Positions 34,885-47,114 of a stretch of DNA of 64,000 nucleotides are shown piece after piece. Numbering within the stretch: position 1 is the stretch's first letter; every line of letters begins with the position of its first letter. A model generated the notes under the pieces. That model had not been told where the DNA came from. It searched no databases and saw only the letters and a program-made list of their open reading frames with translations. This stretch comes from Elmis aenea. Its lineage: Eukaryota; Arthropoda; Insecta; Coleoptera; Elmidae. The stretch spans positions 47,870,970 to 47,934,969 of the forward strand of contig OX393579.1 of assembly GCA_947652605.1 (NCBI GenBank), in the 5' to 3' direction. A program made the position numbers and the translations under genes.

Positions 34885-35530
34885 TTTTTTACTGACGCAA
34901 TAATTACTTTCACGTGTAATAAATAACGTTTGTAGTTTGTACGTTAACAATTCCTTGTTTGCACACTAACATTTACCAAACACTGGAGATATTTATGCAG
35001 AGGGTTAGGTTATGTCATAGAAAAAGCTTGTAAATGTTTCGTGTTGAACTACGGCGATTGATATAAACTAAAATTAACCAACATTTATGGAATACAATAA
35101 TACAGTATAATTATTATTGATTCGAAGGTCGTTAAACGGCAAAAGGTACACTTTTAAGAACTTCGTAAACTTCAGAGTGTGTAGACTGTCATGGCGGCTT
35201 GGTAGATCAAACGTACCTCAGATAATTTCGTGTCGATTATGAGTGCTAGGTTCACAAATCAGCAAATGAGAAACAGGTTTGAGGTTGGTGAAGCCTTTTT
35301 TCTAAATGAAAATAACCTAGAACCTTCATTATCATTAGTTATTTAAAAAAGAAGCTTTAACCTCTTCAGCTTCAGGGACGAACGCATAAAAGCCGCAAAA
35401 AAAAACTATTAATTTTTAAAAACGTAATTTTTATTGAAAATACATTCAAAACAATTAAACAAAACAGTAATTTTAAAAAACAAAAGCGAAAAATAATGTA
35501 CACATTTTTTTTTTAATACTCAAAATATAG
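34885..35530. promoter_or_regulatory. Upstream flank of the zinc-finger gene
   Basis: The region must hold the 5' UTR and perhaps the promoter, since the start ATG is at 34884. I see no convincing TATA box or splice acceptor that fixes the transcription start. Confidence 0.3.
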
Positions 35531-36093
35531 ATCTTAAATATCTCGCTTAAACAAAAAGTTGAAGAAAACTTTAAAAACATTTTTGGCATGGGTTTTTGTC
35601 CTTAATAAGATAGCGATGTTTATTTTTTTTACTCAAACGAATATTGATAGATAACACATAACTTTCTTATTTTAAATGGCAACCATAGTTGGCTTTAGCA
35701 TGAATCGAAAACTTATTTTTTGCACTTTTCAAAAATATATAATTTGCTTATGGTTGCTATTTAAAATAAGAAAGTTAGGTGTAATATATCAATATTCGTG
35801 TGAGTAAAAAAAAATTGAACATCGCTTTCTTATTAAGCACAAAAACCCATGCGAAAAAATGTATTTAAAGTCTTTCTCTGTCTTTTCGTTTAAGCGAGAT
35901 ATTTAACATTTTTGAAAATTGCCAAATATCGGTTTTTGGCTATATTTCGAAAATTAAAAAATATATCAAAAATCTGTTAACGGCAATGAATTTCTCTCAA
36001 AAAAAGAAATCGAGACTACGTACTCAGTTTTTTTTCTATATCTGATAATAATCGAGATACCCTGTATGGGCATCGAAAATAGGCCACCCTGTA
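35531..36093. mobile_element. Foldback element, right end complete
   Basis: AAATATCTCGCTTAAACAAAAAG (35537) returns inverted at about 35885 (CGTTTAAGCGAGATATTTAA), with the centre near 35720 (AACTTTCTTATTTTAAATGGCAACCATA / TATGGTTGCTATTTAAAATAAGAAAGTT). The right arm continues to GGCCACCCTGTAC at 36093; the matching outer left part is missing. Confidence 0.7.
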
Positions 36094-38648
36094 CGTAATT
36101 CCAAAAACAGTTGAACATGTTGTTTAACTACGGTGGACACATTAGCATGTGACATCGGATTTTAAAAAAATGCTTGGACAATTAACGTGTTAAGAAGCTA
36201 GATTAAAAAATCACATTTTCAAAGTACATACCTTTTTTTTCGACCATTTCAAATCTTATCACGTATTTTAATGCGGATTTAAAATAGTATACTTAAATTA
36301 TCTCAATTTAAATAAAAATTTCTGGGAGTAACACCAAAAGGTACAGCTGCTATATTTTCCTGAAAATTCACCTTCTAATTAACATAAAACTACATAAATT
36401 ATTTTCAGCCTTGTTCATTAAAGTTGTATATCAAAATGATCTAGTCAACCATGTGTTACTATATTAAGCGCATGAACGAAATTCAAAATTCCTTACAAAT
36501 TCCGCATAAACGTTGTGCACAACCAAATGAGTATCGGTCTTTACGCTTAAATAACTTTTCCGAGCTGTGGAAAACTGTCGGGACACCTTCAACTTAGGAG
36601 TTACTTTAAGTTAATTTAAACTTTCGCTTTAAATTTATTGCGAATTCGTGACAAATTTAACGGCTTTTGCATTTTAAAATCCAGCTGCGGTTGGTGAATA
36701 ACACAAAAGATCGGCTTTTAGATTTTTATTGTTTGATGAAATCGCGCAAATTCCTAAATTTATTGGCGGTTTGGCAGCGTTATACATTGGAAAAATTTAA
36801 TTTGTTACAGCAAATGTTTGCTCGTTAATCAATGCATCGTTACTATTTATACACTTACGATACAAATAGGGTTGACCAAAATTAACGTAAAATTATTCAT
36901 GCTGTACTTTAAAAAAATTGTTAAATCATCATAATAAAACATAATCGTTAATTAATAATTGGTGTGCCTGAAGGGAATAGGCTCTTAATATAATAATACA
37001 AACAAAAAAGAAGAAGACATCGTTTCAACATGAAAAACTTGAGTATTTCGTAACAGATTAATAAAGAAAATCAGTTCTTCGGATCTAGTTAGTTGGTTAA
37101 TGGCTTTTTCACAAACCCTACTCCTTCCCCTTCACTTTTTTCTCATCGCCGATTATCATTTATACAAGTTGTTGTTCATTTTTTAGAAATTCGTGTAGAA
37201 ATTAATGAATTTTCCGTAGTTGCTCGTACTGAATTTTTAATTCGTAAAGAGTAACGGGAAGGTGGTCATTGGGTTTATAAAGAAAACTCTTTACATCCGC
37301 TAAATATTTCGAGTCTATATTTGACCCTTCATCGGTTCATTCATTTTTAACTTTAAAATTTTAACACCATTTTTGAGAGATATCAAGGAATAAACATGAA
37401 CGCTCAGTGCTGCTGTCGAAAACATATCTGTGTCAAAAATATTGCTCTAACAAGGTCTAAATTGACTGGCGTATCCATAGCTAGAGACCAATCAAATTGG
37501 GTTATGATTTCATCTCTGCCATACATTTTTATAATATAACTTAGTACTAACTGTAAGAATTTTCTATAAACATTCTCGATGAGAATACAGCTATAGCTTG
37601 TCCAACTACAAAAACAGTTTTAGTGAGTGCATCGTATAATTATGCGACTAGAAAGCGTTTGAGCTGTAGACCCGTCTTGTTGGAACCACATATATCAACC
37701 ACTAAAAATTATTTCTTAATATTTTTTATTTACAATTAACAAAGATATGAAGTTAACAGTTAAGGTGAGCATCATACGTATAAGTATCACTGTTTTAGTG
37801 TCATCGTTACTTTTATCTGCATTTCGTTTTGGTGCGTGCAGTATAAAATTGTGTGTTTATTATTTAAATCAGTTAGCTACGAAATAATGTTAAACCATTA
37901 AATAATAGAAGTATTAAAGAACATTAGCCATGGAACTGATCATCACCAATAACCATGTTTTATATTCATTTTATTCTACATGTATTTTCTTCGTGGTTTT
38001 TAGATTTCTTCCGTAATTTTATAAATAAAATATTATAAATATGGTTTAAAAAAACGAGGTGATACAACATTTGCATACCCTAGACTGTGTAATTTAAATA
38101 CAACAGCACTTAATGAAAGATAAACATTAATGTAAATTACTTTTGACGCCAACAGGTTTTTGTAATATCGTGTAAAATAAATATTGACGTAGAAATTTTG
38201 CACCTAATTTTATTAAATTTAAAATTTTAATTAATGAACATCGTCCTGTTAATAAGTGTATTTGACAGCTATGTTTCTAAACCCATACTTCTTGCAAAGG
38301 TGAAATGATATAGTAGTTGTTATCATGAGTAACTTAAGAAAACAATGTAAAAAAAAAAACAAAGTATCGACTACGCTAGAGAATGACGTTTATTTAAAGT
38401 GAATACTGTACGTGAATACGTTATACAGGGTGTACTAAATAACCGGGCCCACAGAATCTCGCTGTTCTTAAGCAGACGAAATTGATTTATTTCGATAGAA
38501 TTTGCACAATTTTAAAATCATTATTTCAAATTATTTAAAATAATAAAAAAAACGTTGTACATGTTTTCTTTATGAACCCATATTTTTTTACTTTAGTGTG
38601 ATATTGATTATATTGACTATAACATCTGTTAACAGCATAAAAACCAAC
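36094..38648. other. Intergenic DNA, 2.5 kb without recognised genes
   Basis: A solo element end TACAGGGTGTACTAAAT lies at 38424. Nothing else supported. Confidence 0.5.
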
Positions 38649-38656
38649 ATTGTTGT

Positions 38657-39673
38657 CAGGGCCGTTTCTGGCGGGGCGCGAAAGCGTGCCCAGCACGTGG
38701 GCGGCCGATTTAGAGGGCGGCCAAATGCCGCCCTTGCAGTCTTTAATGTTTCACAAGAATTGGAAATAAAATATTAGTTTGAAAAATAGTATGTAAAAGT
38801 TTTTTATTATCGATTTCTCAAAAAATTATATTCCTGATAAACGGTAGTGCATGGTCCAAAACTAATTTTAAATGAAAAAAAGTTTAATAAAGTCATAGGA
38901 CACTAGATTTTAGCGATTTTTGAAATATTCGCAAAAGTAAATTGCTTAAAATTTTGTAATAATTGTAATTCTAGAATTTGACCGTCAAAATTTACATCTA
39001 GCCTTATTTTGAGATTCTAAATAACTTTATTTTACAATTTTTTTTGTATCTCTTAAAATAAAGGCACTTTACTCTTGCAAATATTTCAAAAATCGCTAAA
39101 ATCTAGTGTCCTATGAATTTTTATCGAACTTGTTTTTATCTTAAAATTAGTTTTAGACTATGCACCAACTTTAATGAAGAATAAAATTTTCTGAGAAATC
39201 AATAATAAAAAACTTTTCCATTTGTTGCAGACTTTTTGAATGTTAAAATTTCTTAAAAAATAAAATTTTGAATTTGACCATCAATATTTAAATCTAGCCC
39301 TATTTTGAGATTCTAAATAACTTTTTCCTATAAATTGTTTTTGTATCTCATAAAATAAGGGCACTTTGCTCTTGCAAATATTTCAAAAATCCTTAAAATC
39401 CAGTGTCCTATGACTTTTTATTAAACTTTTTTTATCCTAAAATTTGTTTTAGACCATGCACCAACTTTTATCAAAAATATTTTTTTTTGAGAAATCAATA
39501 ATAAAAATGTTTCCCATTTGTTGCAGACTTTTTGAATGACGCTGTATACATGTTGTTAAATATAATACTTGCAACAACAATCATTTATTTTTTTATTTTA
39601 ATTTTTTTTTGTTTACCGGGGCGGCGAAACGTACGTTAGCACGCGGGCGGCCAAGTACTCAGAAACGGCACTG
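38657..39673. mobile_element. 1-kb hAT-type MITE containing repeated family F arms
   Basis: Ends CAGGGCCGTTTCTGGCGGG / AGTACTCAGAAACGGCACTG with the perfect 8-bp duplication ATTGTTGT (38649-38656, 39674-39681). The subterminal parts are GC-rich (GGGCGGCC motifs at both ends). The interior holds three partial family F arms around GTCATAGGACACTAGATTTT or its complement (38893, about 39100, about 39400), the last ending GCAGACTTTTTGAATGACGC. Confidence 0.9.
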
Positions 39674-39681
39674 ATTGTTGT

Positions 39682-41153
39682 ACAAAACAGTAGACTTTCT
39701 CAAAAACTAAGCAGGCTGGGTCTAAGTGAAAGTGAATAAGGCTTTTGTCTAAACAACATAGGTACATCTTACCAACTTGCTTCTGTTAATAATATAAAAG
39801 TTTCACTTTAAATTTATAATTGTATTTTTTCAGTTTTTTCAGGATGTTTCAAAAACTAGGCCCAATTTTCAGATTTTTACTTGGCAGATAAAAATATTTC
39901 TTCGCTAACATAATCCTTTTATGGCTCATATTCTTTATATTTAATTAAAAACCCTGTATATCACTTTTAACAGTGGTTTAATCAAATCTCATCAAACATT
40001 TATAATAAGAAATGTTTTAAATTAATTTTTATAGGAGCACATTACTAAAAAATTAAAAGTACTTTCTAAGAATGTCAACGAGTAACTGCTCTTGAAAAAT
40101 ACATTTCATAAACAAAAACAAGTTCGTATAAAGTAGCCTGTGTATAGAAAAACCGCTATTGTGGGATGTGATCCAAAGTTTTAGTTCCAAATATCATAAG
40201 GGATTGTTTTATCATCCAAGATCATTAGCAGCAAAGTTACTTGTGAATACTGGACAAACTGAAAGACTAAAGAACTATAAACTTCTGACCTTTCCTTATC
40301 CTTTTAAGTTAATCCAAAATCTACATGTACGTATGTTCCCAATAAAAACTATAGCTAAGTAATTTTAAGCTCCCTATCGCACTACCCTTGCCACGCCACT
40401 GTTTTCTTGTATCAGTCATTACTTAACTCACAAAACAACTTCTTAACGAAAACAAGTGATTCTAATTATACACTCGCGAATGTTAAAATGCCTGACTGTC
40501 GTTCCATTCTTTTCCCGACATACTTCGCTTCCAATTTGCAGATTTGGCACGCGATGTTACCACTTCATGAAATGCAAATTAAGTACATGGAACAAACTTC
40601 AAAATTGTTTATATTACGTGGGATTATTGACATTCAGACAGGTTCCTACAATATGTCTAATTAATAGTTGTTTAATCGCGTACACAATTCGTGTAATAAC
40701 GGTATTGAGCTGAATAAATAAATGGTATGGTTAATGAACTGATTGTGATATGTTCAACCTGGTTTTTGGGGTAAACTTGTCTCTCGAAAATGATTCATGT
40801 AACAAATCTGTTATTTTACTGTAACCGTAAATACAAGATAAAAGTGTTGCGATGATTGAAGAGCCTCGTGTATGTTGAATCATCAGCAATCGAAATATTT
40901 CTGAAACAAAAAAGTTAAACTGTAGGTACTGTGTATTTCCGACACCATTACCGTCTTAATTTTCTCGTTTGTTTTTATAAAAGTACTTTAGCAAACCTCG
41001 TTTACCATTAAAACTTATTATGAACTTGAAGACATTTTCTACTCACTTTTTATTAAGGCTTTTATATATTCTTAAAATTATAAATGTTTTTCTTGTCTAC
41101 CAAACATTTTATTACTTTTCCAGTGCTTATTATTAAAAATATTTGATAATAAA
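39682..41153. other. Intergenic DNA, nothing recognised
   Basis: Frames at 40159-40362, 40407-40664 and 40456-40713 overlap one another in different phases and have no recognised domain. Confidence 0.5.
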
Positions 41154-41650
41154 CAGCGCCATTCAAATGGAAAAGTTTTTTATTATAGGCTTCTCAGAAA
41201 ATTTTATTTCTGATAAAAGTTGGAGATAAGCTTAAACTAATTTTAATTGAAAAATGTTAAATAAAAAGTCATAGGACACTAGATTTTAGCGATTTTTGTA
41301 ATATTCGCAAGAGTAAAATACCCTTATTTTAAAGGATACAAATGCACCAACTTCTATCAGGAATAAAATTTTCTGAGAAGTCTATAATAAAAAACTTTTC
41401 CATTTGTTGCAGACATTTTGAGTGTTAAAAATTCTTAAAAAATAAAAATTGGAATTTGACCGTAAAAATTTAAATCTAGCCCTATTTTTAGGTTTTAAAT
41501 AACTCTTTCTCAATTTTTTTTGTATCTCTAAAAATAAGGGCACTTTACTCTTGCTAATATTACAAAAATCGCTAAAATCTAGTGTCCTATGACTTTTTAT
41601 TAAACTTTTTTTCATCTTAAAATTAGTTTTAAGACCATGCATCAACTTTA
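41154..41650. mobile_element. Family F element with duplicated right arm
   Basis: Starts CAGCGCCATTCAAATGG; a right arm ends near 41424 (TTTGTTGCAGACATTTTGAG) and a second, partial right arm follows (41440-41650), truncated by the Helitron-like element. The minus-strand frame at 41382-41780 reads through these arms and is not a gene. Confidence 0.65.
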
Positions 41651-41651
41651 A

Positions 41652-41916
41652 TCTTATATATATAAAAGAGCTTGTTTGTTTGTGTGTTTGTGTGTTTGTT
41701 TGTTCGCTATAGAATCCTAGGTCCGTTGACCGATCGGGACCAAATTTTGTGCAGTTACTATTTAGGACCTGACGGATCAAACGTCGTATAAAGAACGGCC
41801 TGAAATGCCCGGGAACGGCTGGAAACGTCCGCCGAGCGCGAGCGCGGAGCGCGAGTAGTCTGTGATTGATAAAAGAGAATTGTAATCACCTGAGCAACGC
41901 CGGGTAAATCGCCTAG
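41652..41916 (+). mobile_element. Probable second non-autonomous Helitron
   Basis: 5' end A|TCTTATATATATAAAAGAGC (TC at 41652-41653), followed by a GTTTGTTTGTGTGTTTG run as in the element at 5126. The 3' end is taken as CTAG at 41913-41916 followed by T, after an imperfect hairpin (ACCTGAGCAACGCCGGGT). An alternative end near 41858 (after a CGAGCGCGAGCGCGG hairpin) has GTAG, not CTAG. Confidence 0.6.
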
Positions 41917-42937
41917 TGTTTTATAAAGTATCAAAGGGCCATGACAACAATACCTGTACATAAATAAGTAATTTTTTGGATTAAAAAGGTAACCATAATA
42001 AAAATGTAGCTGTCAAAACTTAATCCATTGTTAAGGATGAGTATTATTTATGCAAAAAAAAATGGATTTTCTATTTCGGATACCCTACAATTTTTTAAAT
42101 TTATTTTAGAAACTTATAGTCGAATTTAAAGAGTATACGAGTATTAAAAAAGATGTAACAACATTGATATATGTTTTTGGATTAAAATTGAACTATTGCT
42201 ATTTATGAAAAAAAAACTTTTCTATAAATATCATCCATCAAAATTTGTAATCACTTTTAATACAGTTAAATTTCCTTGCATTTAAAAAAATGCAAGGTTT
42301 GTTCAATTTATGCATAAAGACGAACACTTTTTTAACTTTAAATGCTCTATTAAAATTCAATGTCTTGGAATTTTTTTTAGAAAATGCACGGTGTTCATAA
42401 AGAATATTCTCAAATGTAAAAGGCATGAAAATAAACTTAAATATTTTATAAACATTGGCTCTGAAGTTTTTCGCTTAAAAGTTATGGCTTAATTTATTTT
42501 TCTTTATAATTTTTTCAATTCACGTATCCTAGTTAAGCGTGTTTCACCAGGCAACTAATTTTGGTTTTTTCCTTAAAGAAGTTTGAAAGACAGTTTCCTG
42601 CTTGGCTGCTTGTGCTTTGAATAAACATCTTTATGTATTATCTTTTTCATATATAATTTGTATAATAGTTCCTTTTTTTTGTTGTAATACGTTGGCTGCA
42701 GCCATTTTCGTTATAGGGCCCCTGGCGCCAATATATTTTTTTGCATGGAATCCTTTGCAAAAAGATAGAGTATGCAAACTTTTAAAAAAATTAAAAAATG
42801 TTATAGGGTCAATTAGACCCGTGTGCCCAGAATATAGACGCGGCGCATAATTATTATTTTATCTATTTTGTTTATTTTAGCGCCATATGTATTCTTAAAG
42901 ATACATGCCTAAAAATGCTTAAACCTGCAATTTCATT
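41917..42937. other. Intergenic DNA, nothing recognised
   Basis: The 82-codon frame at 42602-42850 begins with TTG and has no domain I recognise. The short frames at 42238-42492 on both strands are shadows of each other. Confidence 0.45.
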
Positions 42938-43260
42938 TACAGGGTCTTTCTTAAATATTGCGCAAAATACGGAAGGTGATTCTTTATCAAAAATTAAAGG
43001 GAATCTTCCATATAACTTTTTTTCCTTAGATGCCTCCTTTCAGAGTTACATCCCCCTAAAGGGGAGCGGTAATATTAGGTTTTTCATTTATTTCTCAAAT
43101 TTGTAAAATGTAGGAGATGATATTTGGTAGATGTTTCATCCTTATTAAAAGGTTTCCCATAGTAAATTTTCAATCATCTCTCACCTTCACAGGGGGCTGA
43201 TAAGTGCGACCCCTGTTGGTTTCTTAATCAGAACTTTTTGGTGGGTTAACATTTTGCTAA
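42938..43260. mobile_element. Solo left arm of family C
   Basis: TACAGGGTCTTTCTTAAATA, GGGGAGCGGTAATATTAGG, the AGGGGGCTGATAAGTGCGAC block and TCAGAACTTTTTGGTGGGTT match the left arm at 9115. It stops where the next foldback begins. Confidence 0.75.
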
Positions 43261-43261
43261 T

Positions 43262-43974
43262 AAGGGAAGGTCACGATACGTTATCGCTAGAATTTGATTC
43301 CGGCTGTGTTTATTACATCAAGGACATCAAAACTAAATGTTTTCCAGAGTTATACGTGCCACTGGCCATTATCTTCGGAAAAATGGGGGAAAAACTGAAC
43401 AACTGATTGATAAAAGTAATATTTGCGATCGCGTTAGCCATGAAACCGTCAAAGACAAAATCGAAATTCTTCTATTTACCAATGCGCGCATCCTTTCCAT
43501 GTAAAATGGTGTAAAGTTTTTGAAAAAATCTTAAACGGTTCTGAAGAAAAACGCGAAAAACGAGGCTTTTGTCAAAACGGTTTTCCCTATGTTAAACGCC
43601 TATGCAAGTCGCATAGATATAATTATACAGATATACGACAACTTCTCAAATCATAGCGCTTATGCAGGGGTTTCGTTTTGGACGGTTTTCTCTGGAACCG
43701 TTCAAGATTTTTTTTAAGACGTTGCACCAATTTATTTGCAAAGGATGCGTGCATTGGTAAATAGAAGAATTTCGATTGTATCTTTGACGGTTTCATGGCC
43801 AACGCGATCGCAAAAATGACCTTTTTGTACCAATTTTTCAGTTTTTCCCCTATTTTTCCGAAGGTAATGGCCAGTGGCACGTATAACTCTGGAAAACATT
43901 TAGTTTTGATGCCCTTGATGTAATAAACACGGCCGGAATCAAATTCTAGCGACAACGTATCGTGACCTTCCCTT
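43262..43974. mobile_element. 713-bp foldback element with ~300-bp arms
   Basis: AAGGGAAGGTCACGATACG and its complement CGTATCGTGACCTTCCCTT bound the element; inverted similarity continues through TCAAAACTAAATGTTTTCC, GCCACTGGCCATTA and ATTCTTCTATTTACCAATGC. The 110-codon minus-strand frame (43623-43955, MSLEFDSGRVYYIKGIKTK) lies wholly in the right arm and loop; the left arm encodes a diverged copy of it on the plus strand. It may be a relic of a coding ancestor or chance. Confidence 0.8.
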
Positions 43975-44922
43975 GTGAGTCCATCAGCTGTAAATTTTGT
44001 CTCCCATTCACTGTTCTAAAAATAATGATCCATTTTGATTTTCCCCCTGTATATTCAAATTAATAATAGGCACACTTCAAAAGCAAGTCAGTGATTGAAA
44101 TGTGTTTTGCTTGATTTTCTTTCATTAATAATACGAAATATCATAGTCTTTAAGTTAAATAACGACATTTATAATTATTGAGAATTTGTTTGGGTAACTT
44201 TACGAAAGGGCCACGCAGTTGTGAAACAAGTTTTTATAAAGCAACCTCACATTTGATTATCTTCCATTTTAATTAAGCAATTTTACGTTTTATTTTTACA
44301 CGCACGGTTAAGTTCTGTTCTAGTTGTTTGAGTTGAGTACATTGTTTATTCGGGTCATACTCGTAAAATAAATACAGCGGAAATTGATTAATTTTGCGTA
44401 CTATGAGTAATATAGCACTATTGTTTAAACGCAAGGTCTAACAATAAGTATTTTTCAATACTTAATATTCCTTGTAAACCCTGGCTTTATCACCCTACTA
44501 ATGTCGATGCTAAATGGAACAATAAACAAAACAAAAATTAATGACTTGTAACAGTTGTAAAATTTTAAGTGCTTTTAAGATATTCAAATTTGTAATGCTT
44601 TAATTTTAAACTAATCAAAAGAATATTGCATAGGGTTTACTTTTCCGGTCTAGCTGAAGTAAATTAATTTTTTACTGCCGTAGGCTATTTTAGTTCTTTT
44701 TTTCGGTACTTAAGAGGTACTTATAACATAATAAAAGTATAGCTAGGACAATTATTGTAATGCATTTCTGATTTTAAAGTTGTAAGATTTATTCTTCTGC
44801 TTATTTAAACATGCAATAACGAAACAAAGGAACACATGGATAAGTAAACGAACGATATACGTTAACATGGGGTTCTCGGAAACTGTTAGAGGTAAGAGGA
44901 TCGTTAAATTAGCAAAGCAAGG
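43975..44922. other. Intergenic DNA, nothing recognised
   Basis: No supported structure; the minus-strand frame at 44752-44937 overlaps the next element's end. Confidence 0.5.
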
Positions 44923-45093
44923 TACAGGGTGGTCCAAATTCGATGGGTATCTCGCTAATATCCATGATAGAGGAACAGTTAAATTACCAAAAATGTGCAG
45001 TTTTGTGAGACAAACTACGAACCGTTTTCAAAAATATTCTATCATTGCCGGTTTTTGAGTTATTAGAAAAAAAAGTTGTTGTTTTTTTTGTTA

Positions 45094-46763
45094 CCGTGAA
45101 ACGGGGCTACTTTGAACAGTTTAGCCACATTACATTAGATAATTTTTGTACTTTTTCTTCAAATGTTGCGAAAAAAAAGAAGTTAACAAAGGTACATATG
45201 AGGAACATGATTATGGCTATTATTTTTGAGTTCATATGAAATCTTACTGGAAAAAAAATTAAACTTGTGTGTTCAAAGTTACACTGCTCGTGGGGTAACT
45301 TTGAACAGATTTGTAATTTATGAGAAAACTAGGTGTAGAATGTAAATACGTTCAAAGTAACCCCACCATTGAAGAGAGCGGAAAAAATAGTATACTTTAG
45401 ATACCCTGCATGTAAAAAAAATTCGGCAACACACTAATTGGAAATTAAACTTTTATTTCACAAACTGAAACATTTAATTTAACACATTAGCATTTAATAA
45501 ACAAATTTAACATAACTTATACTTTAAAAAAGCCAACTAAAACATTTTATTTCAAACAATAACATTTTATAAGTAAACAAATTTAACATAAATTATAAGT
45601 GGCAAAAGAAATTGAAAAATTTATACGTCCACGACGATCAGTGTTTGGGCTCGGCAGTTTTCTTTCTATGTCTTGTAATGTCAAAAACGATATATCTTCA
45701 ACCTATTTACAAAAATTAATTATACTTAATCAAACAAATATATGGACAGGAAATTATACCTCTGGCCACGAAGAAAATTTTTCTTTGTCATGTCTCATAA
45801 ATTTCACTTCATATTCTTCACCACATACTTGTTTTATCTGCCCAACGTAATGTTTAATGGTCTTTTTTGTAGCAAACTTCGTCAATACAAAGTCTCCTCC
45901 AGTAACAGTCGGATCCTGAAGTTCTTGGTCTTCTAATTCATTTTCGTTTACCTCGTTTAATAAATTGTTTAAGAGAGTTTCTTCATCGTCAACAGAAAAA
46001 TCTTGCATTTCAATTTCTTCTTCATTAACTCCTTCATCATGCAACTTCTTCCTCGAATTCTTTTTTTGTTGTATACCCAATGTTTCTCCTATTTCAAAAT
46101 CTTTTCGAAGCCTGATTTAGAGATATTTTTTTGTTTTTAATGTCATCTAATGCTTTATTCAATGTTTCTTGAGTATAATTCTTATAATTTCTTGAACCTA
46201 ATTTTCTGGTATAGACTCTCATCGTTACGAACTTATTCACATAAAATAAAGATGCACTATGCACTAAGTTGATCCGACAGTAATCGCATGCGAAAAACGA
46301 ATAAATATGTTCAAATGCAGTATAAAACGAGTTGAAACTAGCTGTTCAAAGTTACCCCGCTATAGGCCTCAAGTACTACAATGTTTTGTTTATAAATTTG
46401 TTTATTTTTCTGTAATTGTTTTAAATAAGTTTTGAAATGGATAATCATTTACCATATAATTGTGCTACACATTTATATACGGCAAAACAATATTGTTATA
46501 ACTACAACACTTACACAGACAAAAGTTTGGAAACAATTTTTTACAGCTGATAATGATGTCATCACATTTATATTTTTATAAACAATAATGAAATCATTTG
46601 TGTGACTTTTGGGATTATTACATGTACACTGACATGTTTCCTGACGTGCTCATCCATTGAGTTATCTTTAAAATGCATGAATATGAAAATTACAAGAATA
46701 AACGTAAAATGTTGTATAATTGTTCAAAGTTAGACTACTGTTCAAAGTAGCCCCGTTTCACGG
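45094..46763 (-). mobile_element. pogo-family deletion derivative
   Basis: Perfect inverted ends of about 27 bp beginning CCGTGAAACGGGGCTACTTT, each bounded by TA (45092-45093, 46764-46765). The paralogous arm near 49145-49170 shows the uninterrupted target. The motif TTCAAAGTNNCCCC or close variants occurs at least seven times: 45104-45120, 45272-45306 (a facing pair), 45351-45364, 46344-46358, 46721-46733 and 46741-46754, clustered toward both ends. Confidence 0.85.
45740..46222 (-). pseudogene. Internally deleted pogo transposase: psq helix-turn-helix joined to C-terminal tail
   Basis: From ATG at 46222-46220 the minus strand reads MRVYTRKLGSRNYKNYTQET, then LNKALDDIKNKKISLNQASKRF, the CENP-B/psq-type N-terminal helix-turn-helix of pogo transposases, followed by a TGA/frameshift near 46095. 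Then comes a lysine-rich and acidic stretch (46080 onward) and GGDFVLTKFATKKTIKHYVG, EEYEVKFMRHDKEKF, SSWPEV, the C-terminal domain found in many insect pogo/jerky-like proteins. The DDE catalytic domain is missing, so the element cannot transpose alone. If the frameshift were absent in other copies, the product would be a DNA-binding protein without catalysis. This is read by motif, not by search. Confidence 0.7.
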
Positions 46764-47114
46764 TATATAAATTATGTCATATCTCCGAATGTTGTAAATA
46801 TCGAAAAATTTTGTGAAGAATATTTTTAGATATTGTTATGTAAAATTCGATAAACCTTTAAAAAAAAAATTACGCTTGCCGTTAAAAAGTCATGACACAA
46901 ACTTACCGAATATTAAATGGAAGCTATAGTTGGCTCTGTTTAAATTTCCTATTTTTTTCTCATTCCAAATATTTAAGGGTTGATGTAGTTATTTTCAATA
47001 ATACGCAAGTTGCGAAGATTTTTTAGTTTTTTTTTTTAAACGTATATATAGGCTTTGAAAACAATTAAAACAAGGTGCGATACAAGTTACGAAAGATTTT
47101 TAATTTGTTGTTTA

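Noticed and set aside
34885..34950. Extended N-terminus of the zinc-finger protein from 34950
   Set aside because: The first codon is TTG, not ATG; the first in-frame ATG, with good context, is at 34884.
42602..42850. 82-codon frame with a hydrophobic start and basic end
   Set aside because: Starts at TTG, no match to a family I know, no supporting context.
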